Source: Mesostigma viride (taxonomy: Eukaryota > Streptophyta > Mesostigmatophyceae > Mesostigmatales > Mesostigmataceae). Taken from it: a DNA stretch of 64,000 bases. The DNA lies in NCBI GenBank assembly GCA_009746045.1, contig RPFO01000213.1, forward strand, positions 1,732,578 through 1,796,577, given 5' to 3'. Below are positions 19,501-30,373 of this stretch, in pieces. The notes beneath the pieces were generated by a model, which did no database searches, had not been told where the DNA came from, and saw nothing but the letters and a program-made list of their open reading frames with translations. The first letter of the stretch is position 1, and every line of letters starts with the position of its first letter. Position numbers and translations under genes: made by a program.

Positions 19501-22500
19501 ACGGTACAGGGTGCTTCGCGTGCTAGAGGTGGATATATAAACGAATCCCCTGCCCTCCCCCTTCCCTTACACCCCCTTCCTTCCTGCCTCCTGCCTTCCC
19601 ACATATTTCCACCCCACCCCGCTCCACCCCGCCCCTCATTGCTTCGCCCCAGCCCATGCCTCCTCCCAGCACCCCCCACTGTGTATAAATATTGGGCCTA
19701 AACGGCGTATGAGGATGTGCTTCTTATGCGTGGTCATCTTGCTATGGCATGTGTGGTGTAACGCGCGCGATTGCTTCCTGACCCGGCACCCTGCCCACTA
19801 CAGCATATCGCACGTGTACATGCCTGCCGGTCCACGCAAGATGAAATTCCTTTCGTGCCCATCGTCTTTCCACACCCATGATGGCCTGTGGTAGCTCCAC
19901 CCCGTTGGCGCCTGGCCCTGTGACATCAGGCCTTATGCCTCAGGCGAGGTCATGGAATGCAAAAAATAAATGACAAGGATATGATAGAAATAGAAAAATA
20001 AATGATGCCGCCCGTTTCAGAGCTGATCCATCCCTCCATCCACCACGTGGCACCCCCCTGGCTCTCTCTTGCCAGGCCTCTAGCCTCGGCTCTTGTCGCT
20101 ACATACCCGCTGACTCACAAGAAACGGAGTCTCTTGCGGGCATCGTCCAGCTGCTAGAATTACGTGGGAGTCAGCGCTGCGGGGCCCATGCCACCGTTCC
20201 TTAATCACTCCCTGAGGTGCTAGCAGGCTGCGGTTGCCTAACGAAGAAGTAACAGTCAGTGGCAGTACTGGCAGCATGTGTGGGGATCAGTGTTTCTAGT
20301 AACGTGACGTTTTCGTCAAATGTTGACGCAAAACACAAATTTCGCCATGAAACGTCAACATTTTAGGGTAAAACGTCAACACTTTGACGCCAAAAAAATG
20401 CCGAATCGTCAACATTTTGACGTTCGCGAAGTGTTCGTGCGTCAAACGGGTTTCGAACACAAGGGGCTCGGCGTCAACTGACGAGCGCCATAAGGCGCGG
20501 CGTCACTGGACCGGGGGGTAGGGGCGCAACGTCAGCCACTAGTACTTTTGCTAAATACTCCTTGTTACTGGACTATACTTGCTGTCTGGAACATTCATGA
20601 TACAGTGCGAAAATCTTGCCAGTTTGCAGGTCTTTCTGAGACACACATTGGGCACTTGGCACTGTTCTAGGCTTTTGCCTGTCACGGTGCAGTGGAGGTA
20701 AAAGGACGCAGCAAGCCAGCAACAGATTACCGAGGGCAAATGCAGGCGAAGCGATACTTGAATGGTCGCAGCTCGCATTAGGTCGTTTCCAATGGATGCG
20801 TTTTACTTTTAAAATATTGCGGTAAAGAATGGATAACAAAAAAGGTGCTGTATCTTTCAAGTCAGAGTCCATCGCTAGTTTGTTTAAAAAGAAACTGGGT
20901 GGACCGGCTTCGGATGATGCGGAAAAGGATGTCGTGGATGTTGGCAGGATTTTGGCGGATGATAGGCAGGGTAAGCACCGTCATGCCAAGCGGGCGAGAG
21001 AAGAGCTTGACGAGGCGGTTGATGCGGGGGAGATTGGAAGCGGCACTGAGAAAGCGCCTGCGGATACAGCAACTGAAACTGCGGGACGAGGGTCGGCCGT
21101 CTCTAGATCTGCCGGAGGGAAATCTGGGAAGAAACCTTCGAGCGCGGCAGGAGAAAGCAACCTGGCAACAACAAGCGGATCAGGCAGTTGGCTTTGATGG
21201 GCATAATGTTTGCAGAGTCTATAGGGTGCGGTCAGCCCTGCACTTTTGACACGTGTGACTTGTTTGTTTTATCCTTGTACGGCTTATGCCCTAGAGGCAC
21301 ACTGGCAGAGTCGCACGGGCAATGCCTGTGATCCAGATTATATCATCATTATCATGTCTTATTTCCACGCGACTGCTGGGTTTTGATACGGTGGCTTTTC
21401 AAAAGGCTCAGAAAGTAATGCACTAATGCTATAATTTAATCATTTTAACAAACGCACGTGTTGTGGTACCAACACCACATGAGTCATGACGCCCCTTTTC
21501 CCTTCTGTTATCAATGAGATAACGTCTATATTTGCAAGCTATTCCCCAAACTAGCAGGCCTAGGCCAGCCCCCCCCCCAAAAAAAGCAATCATCATGTTT
21601 GACGCTACGCCGGGGCAAAAAGTCAAACGTTGACGCTATGCCGGGGCAAAAAGTCAACATTTTGACGGAAGGGTCAGGGGCAAAAGTCAACATTTTGACG
21701 TTTCCTAAAAACCTCTACTAGAAACACTGGTGGGGATCTGTGTACGTTATGGGGTGTACACCAAGGTAGGGCGTAAATGTGTTTAAGTCGAGGCTTAAAT
21801 TTAATACTTAAATTACGCTTAATATAAGCTTAATTTAAGTCTAAGAAAACAAGGACTTTAAGCTTAATTTAGTTATGGGTTTTAAGTCTTACTCTGGATT
21901 AAACTTAAATAAGTATGAGGCTGGTATGAGGCTGCCACTGCAGTGAACGCGCACCAGTCAATGAGCCAGGCCCGCCGCTTATTCCCTAGGACAAATATGA
22001 CATACTCTCGACATGGCTAATCATTTTCTCAGGTCTATGAGTAGCTTGGATCACCTGGTTAACTAGTTTGCCCAACGTACCTCCAAATGACAAGAAACCT
22101 GCACCCCTCAAACGTAGTTGTCTCACTTAGTGCAGTTAATATAAGCCTTCAATGTGAAGGTTTACGTACAGACTCAAACTTAAGTTTAATTGAAGTCCCG
22201 TTAAATTAAGTCCCCTTTTGGACATTTAATGCAAGCTTAAGTTAATTCACCCCAAAACCCATTTACGCCAAACCCTGGTGCATACTCGCCAAACGCTTGT
22301 ATTCTCGTGTCGGCGCGGCTGCCCCCCCTGGCAGGTACCTGATGCGCTTCCTTGGCAAAGACAGTGAGATTGATATCCACGGGCACGATGCAGAGTTCAG
22401 CGAATGGAAGTGGGCGTCCATGCAGACCGCGGTGGATGAGGTGAGGCATGCCGCTGTCATGCGTCCATCAACGTGCACGGCTGCTCTTTGCCCACGCACA

Positions 22501-23298
22501 GACATTCTTTTTCACAGCGACTAGGAAACAGATTATGATAACATTTGGTTCCGCAGAGCAAAGCTGTTACTCAACGAGGGGTTGCAGCAAGTTGTAGTGG
22601 ATAATGCCTCCGTGGATAACGGTGTTTGCAAGTGGCATATTCATTCATGGTGCATTGTGAAAGGGCCTCTGTAGGGAGCGTCATGGGGTGTACATGGTGC
22701 GGGCAGGTACCTTTTATTCCTGGTTAAGACACAATTACGACAGACCCGTGTACACATGTCAGTTTGGCAGATGAAATATTTGAGAGTACCTGCCTCCGCC
22801 ATGCAATGAGATTGAGAAATGCTGCATGCATCGTTTGCTTTTGTAACGTGTTGCTATGAGATGTTGTGGCGCGCTCGATCTGTGTTGTCAGAACTTTACG
22901 AAGTTTCTCATAGCATTACCTTTGAACCGTTCCTGCGTGGGACCCTTCAGAATAACTCGCTAATCAAAACCACTTGTCGAAGCCATGCACAATTTACGCC
23001 TTACATGTCTCATGTCGATCATTGGCAGGTGTGCTTGCTATGATTGTTCTGTGTGACAAAGCATTTTAAGAGGATGCGAGCCTGCTACAATACTTACATC
23101 CCGTCCGTGAAATATTTCATGCAACGCAGTGCTTCTTATGGGGTGATGGCCGGATGCTTATTCCAGTGCCTATTTGCATGCCTGCATGTGCAACTCTTTC
23201 TTCAAATGGCAACAATGCAGGTGATACCATTCAAGAAATCTGTCTACCAGAAAGTTGCAGATGCGTTTGCGTCAATTATTGATAGGGAAGCACGTTGA
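16550..23298 (+). CDS. NUDIX hydrolase, RppH/plant Ap4A-hydrolase type, six exons
   Basis: Exons by splice sites and frame: 16550-16849, 17223-17276, 17982-18080, 19366-19457, 22335-22440, 23221-23298; all introns are GT-AG and phases agree. The product is 242 residues. Residues 1-45 ([20 protein letters not shown], rich in Ala/Arg/Ser) look like an organelle transit peptide. The catalytic region starts [10 protein letters not shown] (about 86), continues with GWQMPQ (113-118) and a complete NUDIX box, G-x5-E-x7-REL-x-EE-x-G-V (119-141; metal-binding E134, E137, E138). Then come [32 protein letters not shown] and a C-terminal [12 protein letters not shown], matching the order in RppH and plant diadenosine-polyphosphate hydrolases. 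Such enzymes hydrolyse dinucleoside polyphosphates or 5'-triphosphates of RNA. Intron 4 (19458-22334) contains a hAT-like transposon and a MITE. Family assignment is firm; substrate and plastid or mitochondrial location are inference. Confidence 0.85.
17562..17604. repeat. CCCG microsatellite in NUDIX intron 2
   Basis: About ten tandem units of CCCG, lying in the intron between exons 2 and 3. The Gly/Arg/Ala-rich frames seen across it on the minus strand are products of the repeat. Confidence 0.8.
18245..18370 (-). repeat. Diverged repeat X fragment in NUDIX intron 3
   Basis: It matches the terminal 120 bp of X in reverse orientation (GCAGGCCAGAAATC, GGAGAATC-GGACCATG, ATCCGC, GTGATGGAAAT) with about one difference in six bases, so it is an older copy. 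Confidence 0.5.
20288..21729 (+). mobile_element. hAT-like DNA transposon in NUDIX intron 4
   Basis: Perfect 14-bp terminal inverted repeats CAGTGTTTCTAGTA are flanked by a perfect 8-bp target duplication GTGGGGAT (20280-20287 and 21730-21737). An 8-bp duplication and a CAGTG-type end fit the hAT superfamily. Both subterminal regions hold many copies of GTCAACATTTTGACG-like motifs, as expected of transposase binding sites. The element is 1,442 bp and holds one 122-codon ORF, too short for a hAT transposase, so it is probably non-autonomous. Intact ends suggest a fairly young insertion. A decayed relative lies at 2309-2812. Confidence 0.85.
20829..21197 (+). CDS. 122-residue ORF inside the hAT-like element
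   Basis: The ORF begins [20 protein letters not shown] and is Lys/Asp-rich, then Gly/Ser/Ala-rich towards the end. No transposase, BED finger or other domain was recognised. It could be an exon of the element's own gene, with the rest lost, or captured host sequence. It lies on the same strand as the NUDIX gene but within an intron, and no splice sites tie it to that gene. Confidence 0.35.
   Translation: MDNKKGAVSFKSESIASLFKKKLGGPASDDAEKDVVDVGRILADDRQGKHRHAKRAREELDEAVDAGEIGSGTEKAPADTATETAGRGSAVSRSAGGKSGKKPSSAAGESNLATTSGSGSWL
21754..22285. mobile_element. MITE with 31-bp imperfect inverted ends
   Basis: The ends 21754-21784 and 22255-22285 are inverted copies with 25 of 31 positions equal (shared core GGCGTAAATG). 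The interior is A/T-rich and full of CTTAA/TTAAG motifs that can fold back (21780-21900 against 22160-22240). No coding frame and no clear target duplication were found. Confidence 0.5.
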
Positions 23299-23649
23299 CA
23301 GCACATGATATCATCAAGGCCCTTGTGTATGGCTTCATGCACCAAATCCAAGAATAAGCAATATCAACATCATGCATGTACATTGTTGCATGCGTGAGTG
23401 GGATGTGCACAGCCGATCCATGCATGTGCAAGCTATTGACTAGCTTGTTCCAACCGGCATTGTGTTGAGTTATTAGGTTGGAATCAGCCAATAGCGATGG
23501 AAATTCGTTCATTCGATCCATCATTCAACCGCCTGATCCGTTGGGAGAGTCAGGGGAATCAACTTTTGAGTAGGTAGGTCTTTCATCCCTGTTTGATGGA
23601 CTAAGAACCTGCATAAACATGACTCTAACTTAGTACTTTCTCACTCAAG

Positions 23650-23890
23650 TTGAGATTCATCATCTCAAACGTTCATTCTGGCGATCCTGACCTATGGCGC
23701 CGAGAAGTGGACGCTGACGTACGCAGGAGCTGGAGAAACGACTCGACGGCGCCGTCACCACGATGCTGCGCAAGGCACTTGATATTCCCAAGCAAGTTGG
23801 CTTGTGCACACATTAGCAATGAGGATCTGTACGCTGATGTACCATATGTATCGCACATTCTCTCATGTGCCGGGCCCGCACAGATCAATT
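23650..23890 (+). mobile_element. LINE ORF2 relic, region after the RT domain
   Basis: The plus strand reads ILAILTYGAEKWTLT, then in another frame LEKRLDGAVTTMLRKALDIP, then a diverged match to ISDEIRQRRIAFVGHLAR. The same order is found in the LINE at 43083-45310. Frame changes and stops show it is a relic. Confidence 0.6.
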
Positions 23891-23894
23891 AACT

Positions 23895-23985
23895 AATTAA
23901 CCAATTTACTGCGTCACGTTCGAGCATTAATTAAACACGTATCTATAGGGAGTCACGGAGCACCAGAGTGCTTTTAATTATGACC
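23895..23985 (-). repeat. Decayed family A 3' end
   Basis: On the minus strand hairpin 1 is intact (AGCAC-TCTG-GTGCT) but hairpin A has lost its second arm after GTGACTCCC; an A/T tail and a GTGACGCAGT remnant of hairpin C follow. Confidence 0.5.
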
Positions 23986-24572
23986 TCTTCCGTTTTTGTT
24001 TTTATTATTTTTGTCCATTTTTGTTTGTACCATGATGTCCATTTACTTTTTATTTATTTGTTATTGTTTAAATGTATTATTTAAATTTTCTTTTATTCAT
24101 TATTTTCGTTAATACTATTAAATTTATATAATTTGTTTTCAGTTTACTATTTCTTTTACCCCCTGCATGTGTGTGTACGTGTTCTTTTTGGTTCAATATT
24201 AAACCTTTTTTGTTTCTTACCATATCTGTCACCCTCCATGCAGGTCTTCGAAGAGGTAGGATTCTACCTCTGAAGAAGATGCAGCTCTAGGTAGGATCCT
24301 ACCTCTGCAGATAGCCACGCGGCTCCCGCGCGGCCGGTCTTCGCATGTAATTCCTCTCAGACACATGTTTGCCCTAGTCCTTCCACGATGTTGGATCGCC
24401 ATGGCGTCCAGGTATTAATACTGAGTTGTCTCATGCACTTCATATTGAACTGCCCTGCCTGGATCGCTTGTTGGGAGCCAAGTTGAGGGTCCCCGGCTTT
24501 CATTTCTTTCTTTGTTAATTTGTTTTATCCTCATGCAGCTGTTCAACTAGGAAACTTCGAGTATTTCAAGGA
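23986..24572. other. A/T-rich intergenic stretch, no gene seen
   Basis: The first 250 bp are T-rich with TTTTATT runs. The remainder contains an inverted pair built on GGTAGGATTCTACCTC and GTAGGATCCTACCTC (24256-24305) that could form small hairpins. No gene was recognised. Confidence 0.3.
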
Positions 24573-24808
24573 GACAACCAGCGCAGGCCAGAAATCGGGA
24601 GAATCCGGACCATGGTAGCTCGAGCCTGCCGTTATCTTGTCCGCGAGTTCAAGTCGTTCAGGATGATGAATATGAATGGTGATGGAAATCTGTAGCCTTG
24701 TGCATTGAAATTATGGCTGGCTTACGTGTAGAGCGACTAGATGACCTAGACGGTGGGGCCGGAAACAGCTTGCTTGATCAGGGCGTGTGTTTCGAGCCTA
24801 ACTGGCCG
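24573..24808 (-). repeat. Repeat X, copy 3, first half
   Basis: This is the right-end half of an X copy on the minus strand. It stops at GGCCGG and the 11-bp duplicated site GGAGTGTCTAT (24809-24819). The other half is at 37200-37520, beyond the nested LINE and LTR insertions. Confidence 0.75.
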
Positions 24809-24819
24809 GGAGTGTCTAT

Positions 24820-25044
24820 TAATTAATTAATTAATTAGACTCGTGCTCCCGTTGGGGAGTCACGGAGCATTAACCCCGATGGATGGATGGATGGGTGCAA
24901 ACATTCCTACCGGTCTAATCTATCTACATTGGCTACATGCTACATCTATCTAACAGCATTCTAACTACAACATCTATCTAGGCAGCCGCACGCTGCCCTA
25001 GGGGGAGCTATCTGGCGTGCCTCCCGCGGGATTGCACACGCGGG
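24820..25044 (-). mobile_element. Family A LINE 3' end inserted in repeat X, distal part
   Basis: On the minus strand this is the TTAA tail (24820-24838), hairpin A (24839-24866), the 3' UTR with CATCCATC and GGTAGGAATG motifs, and the last codons of ORF2. It is separated from its proximal part (37015-37188) by the LTR element. The 11-bp duplication GGAGTGTCTAT at 24809-24819 and 37189-37199 flanks the LINE fragment as a whole. Confidence 0.75.
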
Positions 25045-25607
25045 TGTTACGTCGCGTAACAATTCGTTGTAGTTACGGACGTAAATTAGGTCTTTTGCCT
25101 CGGTTGTCCCTAGGTTTACGTGTAGCTCCTACCGGGACACTATTGTCCTCGTAACAGTACTGTGGTACATTGGGTGCCTTTGGGCGCCGCACCGCGTACT
25201 TTACTAGTGGTCCTTATCCTTTGGTAGAATGTAGTGGACCAGCGTGCATCTGTATCTGTGCCGGTGCATCTGTAGGCGAGGGCCATGTCGGCCCGAGCGT
25301 GTTGGACCGTTGGTGACCATTTATGCACGTTCTACCCCTCGTGCGTTCACTCGGCGTGTGTTAAATGAATTAACACATATAGGCTTGGGTCACGGCAGTG
25401 TAGTTGTGTTTCCTTCCTCTATTCCTGGAGTAAACGGGTTGTGTCAATGGCTTATGGCGTATTATAGCAACACTTACGTTAATGCATTGAGATCTGGATC
25501 GTCTCGTTCGTCTTTCGCTAGGGGTTTAACTAGAGGTGGCTTGACTAGCTTAGGTAGCATCCGGCCAGGTAGAGGTAGAGGTAGTGGTAGATACCCGAGG
25601 CGTAACA
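25045..25607 (+). repeat. 5' LTR of chromovirus fossil
   Basis: It begins TGTTACG and ends CGTAACA, a perfect 7-bp inverted pair. The first 17 bp, TGTTACGTCGCGTAACA, also form a palindrome on their own. It is nearly identical to 36450-37014. No primer-binding site could be assigned with confidence just downstream. Confidence 0.9.
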
Positions 25608-26140
25608 ATGGACTCGGAGGAATTTTAGGTAGAGAACCAGACGACGATCCCCTGCAACATACGTCATTGAATCAACCCTTCCGCGTCCGGGAAAATGAAG
25701 ACGACACCTACTTGACAGGTAATGGGCGGGTCGCCTGCAAGCTGGGGGGGTAGTGCTGCTCGATTCGGGACACGCCCTGCCTAGAAGTTAGACCTGCTCA
25801 AAGCGGATGAACTCCTCACGTAGCTAGTTCCTTTTCCTTTTCCTCGTTTTGTTTTCTTGAGACATGTGGCCTACTGTCGTAGATAGGTGGTTTTGGTTCT
25901 ACGTTAGAGAGACGACTAGCGTCTCGTAGATTACACTTTTCTGCATTCTTGCCTGCGTTGTATTTAGACGACCCATCGCCAGACGCAGAATCCTTGAAAC
26001 CGGATACTTACGACCACCTGGCGCTGGAAACCTCGTCCCTGCGTGCGTCGTCAATCTGGTTCGGTTTCAGACACCCGAGATAAGTCGCCTTCTCCTCGTT
26101 CTCCTTATTTGACTACTCAAGACCTACCAGGTGCGTTAAC

Positions 26141-26485
26141 ATGAGCCAGCGACGTCCTTTTCCTGCTCCTTCTCATTCGACTAGTAATAATAGTTTAGCG
26201 AAGTATTACGTTGTTATTACTCCTCAATGGGCATCTATTTTCTTATCGTGGGCCGATGCTAGGAAGTTCGTTCAGTCACGTGCTTATAACGTCTCCAAAT
26301 ATAAGAAGTTTATGTCCTTTGAAGAAGCTCAGACCTACCTCTTAAAGCATAGTGAATCAGATTTGGGTCTCCATTCTCGTCCTTCTCCTCATGCTCGTCC
26401 TGCAGTAGATAGTCTTGTTTTTGTTACACCACCTCCATCTCCTCCTTCGTCCCCCCCTAAACGGGCTGCATCCTCATCTAGCTAG
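26141..26485 (+). pseudogene. Viroplasmin/RNase H1 N-terminal-like ORF in LTR leader
   Basis: A 114-residue frame upstream of gag. Its centre reads KYYVVITPQWASIFLSWADA, then VSKYKKFMSFEEAQTYLL, the pattern of the RNA:DNA hybrid-binding domain found at the N-terminus of RNase H1 and in caulimovirus viroplasmin. The C-terminal third is Pro/Ser-rich. In this position it may be an accessory part of the element rather than of the host; its function in the family is not established here. Confidence 0.6.
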
Positions 26486-26580
26486 CTTAGATACTCCTCT
26501 CACCTTAGAATTCGGTTCCCTATCCATTACTGTTGCTAAAAAGGATTGATTTAAATTGTTTCCTTCTTTTAAGACATTAA

Positions 26581-28299
26581 CACGTCCCCTGTAGAAACTC
26601 AGTCCTAAAAATAGGACTGAGTATACCATCTTTGAGATCATGTGGCGGTAAGGGTAGGGGGGTACCCCATATATTTGATATGCATCATAGCACTCAATAT
26701 CATGCTAATGCTTGGGCATGTGCTTAAAAAATCATATGTTGACCAAATCATGTAAAATTATACATGACTCTCAACCCTTACTCGCGATTTCGGAATTTTC
26801 TGTGGAAGCACGAGTGTGTAAAATCCAATAAAATCCATATTCACTATTAAAAATCATAGGCGTGTAGATATTAGAGTTCTTGAACTGTGGAAAAAAACTG
26901 GACTCAATTCGGCCACTGGCACTGCCTGAAACATGCAAAACACTGCCAGTCCTATAAATAGGACTGGGCCTTGGTAACAAAATGATAGCATGGGAGTGCG
27001 GTCGTACTACACACCACCGTGGCCACCAACCATGCCAATCAACTCATTTCCCTTCCAGCATAATAGGACAACATGCTTGCATCATCATATTGCAGTTATA
27101 TTATACCTTATAATGTGTGAGAGCCTATGCAAGCACGTAGGGAATGGGTTTGGATACCTACCCACGAAAGGTTTTTTTTTGTGTGTTAACCACCAATGTA
27201 TTGGGCAGGTTAAGCATATTTCAAGTGTCTCTAACAAGAATGGACATGGATGAAACTGTTTTGCCTTGCCATGGCATGGCCAACATACTTGCTGGCACAT
27301 GATGACAGTGGTTTACCACCAAGATCTTTCACTCACCCATATAAGCTTGAAAGCACCCTTGACGAGGCCCATGGCCACACAATTATGCAGTATGAACGTA
27401 GCAAAAGAACAACTAACATCTATGAAGGTGTTTAAACCCATACAGCGCCTAAAAACCTGCACAACTACACCAGGGCAAGGCAAATGCCTGGCAACATCAT
27501 CTAAAAAGGGGGTTTTGGAGAGGGGCAGGCAACGGTCAAGAAAGAGCATCAAGACTCGAAACTGGCAACACCTCGCAAGCTTAAACTCATGTAAGAACAT
27601 CAAGAAATGATGAGACAACGATATTCCGGCTTTACCTTGCATGGCTGGCGTTACCTTGGCCCAGGCGGTGCCCGCAAAAGTGGAACTTTGAGGCACACAC
27701 ACCATGAAGTGACAGAGTGGTCGAAATCATCAAATCTATACTGCCACTAAGTCAATTCTATGACCATGCATGATAACAAGTAGAAAGAAACCTATAAACC
27801 CTTTGACTTGCGCCGGAAAGCAGTTGTAGTAATCAATTCCGTCGGCCTGCCTGATCGCAGCTTTTTCCAGCAAGAACGGTGCCGACACCTAGTAAATCGC
27901 ATTTCCGCGAGCTGAAAATTGACTTGTATCATCTCTATGATATATAAAAACTATTTCCTGAGTTTGGCCAGCTATATCGTCGGAAAACGTAAACTGCATG
28001 CATGGGCGCAAGCCGCCATGGCTAGGTCGTGCATTTCCGGAACACACGTTTCACGTGGAAAAGTACCCTTACCACCTGTTCTTTGACCGTACATTTAGCC
28101 GCTCATACCAAATCCAAAAAAATCGCAAAAATATGTCCAAGAAAGATCTTTTCACGTAGTATTTGAATAAATTTTGAGGGAATTTTTTTGACAAACCTTC
28201 CGATCGGGGCAAATTTTCTACGAAACCCCAAATCTCAGTCCTAAATTTAGGACTGAGTTGAACTCAGTCCTAAAAATAGGTGTGGCTACAGACGACGTG
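26581..28299. mobile_element. TTAA-flanked DNA transposon, piggyBac-like, non-autonomous
   Basis: The ends CACGTCCCCTGTAG (26581-26594) and CTACAGACGACGTG (28286-28299) are inverted copies with 12 of 14 positions equal, each flanked outwardly by TTAA (26577-26580 and 28300-28303). Precise TTAA flanks are the hallmark of the piggyBac superfamily. Inside both ends are palindromes built on CTCAGTCCTA/TAGGACTGAG (26597-26622, 28237-28260), with a related one at 26948-26967 (CAGTCCTATAAATAGGACTG). No transposase was recognised in the 1.7 kb, so it should depend on another copy. It lies in the leader of the LTR element and so is younger than that insertion, or travelled with it. Confidence 0.6.
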
Positions 28300-28396
28300 T
28301 TAAAAGCTTTTTCTTTTCTTTCCTTGCCTTAAATTAGGCCTTGTCCTTTATCCTTGTTTTTTTTAGTTAGATTCCTAATCATTTACTTAATTAAAC

Positions 28397-30261
28397 ATGG
28401 ATCCAGTGGGTGGTAACATGTCGCCTATACCTACCAACACTCCTACTATGAGTAATAATAATAATAATACTAACAACCCTAACAACAGTCGTGGTAACCG
28501 ACGGGACTCACTTGAAACGGTGCACCATCTCACTCCTCAAGGTAATCTTCGTACCTCACCTCCTTCTCCTGTTACTGAGTAATAATAATAATAATACTAA
28601 CAACCCTAACAACAGTCGTGGTAACCGACGGGACTCACTTGAAACGGTGCACCATCTCACTCCTCAAGGTAATCTTCGTACCTCACCTCCTTCTCCTGTT
28701 ACTGGTGGTCGCCGTCGTCCCTCACTTACCCCTCCTACCTATGAACAACGTATGCATGCATGTCAGATTTAGTGATGACCCTTCCCTTACCCTGAACCAG
28801 GCCCCTGCCCCTCCTGCAACCTTGGCTCAACCCTCCAGCAGGTCCTCACTAACTAACAATGTTTCTAGGCCTCCTTCCCACCCTGTGCCTTCCAGGCCTG
28901 CTCTTAACACGGATCGTGCCTCTGCCCCTGTCGGCCCTTCTGGGCGCCCTAGTGCAGTTCCCTTTTACCCACCTGCTTCCTGGTCCTACCCTGAGACGGC
29001 CTATGAGGCAGCCCAGGTCCCTACCCGTGTGGCTGATTTAGAAGTTAATAGTGATTTCAGCACCATGCCCCTAGATGATAGAAATTATGATCATTTTGCC
29101 TACTCCTCTCTTCGTGAGCAATATACTGTCCCCTTCTCTTATGGGCACCAGCCTGAAACGGTGGCCCCTTCTAGACCCCTACCCAAGACTTTTCCTCTTC
29201 CTTCCTTCTATCCCGCTTATGTAGCAGTGGAAGATAGTGGCCCTATGGGAAAAACTGACTCTTCTAATCCCCCTAAGCCCCCTGCTCTTCCCCTCTTTGC
29301 TAACCTTCCCAAGCTGGATGTCAAGTCTACCCCTCAACAGTTTTTCACCTTTATTATGTTGCTTACCCAGAACACAGAGTCGTGGCAGAATCATAATAGA
29401 TGGCGTCTCTCTGATGCTGTATTAGTTCCTCACTATCTTACAACCTGCATTACTCCTGAGCTTGCTAACCTCATTCAGTGTGAGTCTTTGGCCTCTCATG
29501 CCTACCCTAACTCTGTAGCAGAATTGTTTAAGCGTTTAGAGAACCATTTAGTCCCTCCTGATTCAGATTGGCAGGATAGATTAGCCTTTGGTACCTTGCA
29601 GCAGGGTACTAAATCATTTAAGGAGTATATGAAAGAGTTTGATGCTCAGATGGTACGAATTAGGGATTTGTCGGGTGCAGAAGTACGTGCTCGCTTCCTC
29701 CAAGGCCTCAGTAGACCCTTATTACGTGAAGTCAAGCGCCAGTTCTCTGCCTACCGTTTTACTGATCTGCCCCTCAAGCATGTGCGCCAGCATCTCTTGC
29801 GAGTAGCAGATTTCTTCACCACTCCTTCTCTCCCTACCCGTTCCCGTATTAATAATATTATCCTTACCCCTGAGGAGGAGAACTCCTATGTAGAAGAATT
29901 AGATATCTGCGTTGCTGATCTATCAGCTCTTGATGTCTCTCATATCACATGCTATCATTGTAAGGAAGTAGGTCATCTTAAACGTGAGTGCCCCAAGTTC
30001 CTTTCGGGTGCTCCCCCTCATCCCGACGCTCGCCCTCCTCGTACCCCTCAGCGTGCTCCTATTCGTCCTACTTCAGGACGCATTCCCTCAGCTACCCCTA
30101 GTAGGCTGAATGCTGTGCAGGCAGGACCCCCAGGGTTCCCCTATGATAATCAGGCTCCCGCACCCTCTTCGCTCCCTCGTGACCCTCCAGCAGTGGCTTT
30201 TTCGCCAGGGTCTTCTTCGGGGTTAGTTCCTATGGATTTGGGGGGGGAGGGGGAACAGTAG
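28397..30261 (+). pseudogene. gag region of chromovirus fossil
   Basis: It contains a Pro/Ser-rich first part, a capsid-like middle (DWQDRLAFGTLQQGTKSFKE, ARFLQGLSRPLLREVKRQF) and a single CCHC zinc knuckle CYHCKEVGHLKREC encoded at 29949-29990, followed by a Pro-rich tail. This is the expected layout of a Ty3/gypsy gag. Confidence 0.8.
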
Positions 30262-30373
30262 GCCTGTCAGCCGGGGGTAACCTGGACAGGTCCTTAGATA
30301 GTACCCCAGAAAAAATTTTTGCCTGCCTGTTTTTATAACCTCTGTAGGAGCTGAATCTTCCCTACCACTACGT

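Noticed and set aside
25244-25753. 169-codon frame across the 5' LTR
   Set aside because: It starts inside the LTR and recurs in the 3' LTR with a different end; it reflects LTR sequence, not a separate gene.
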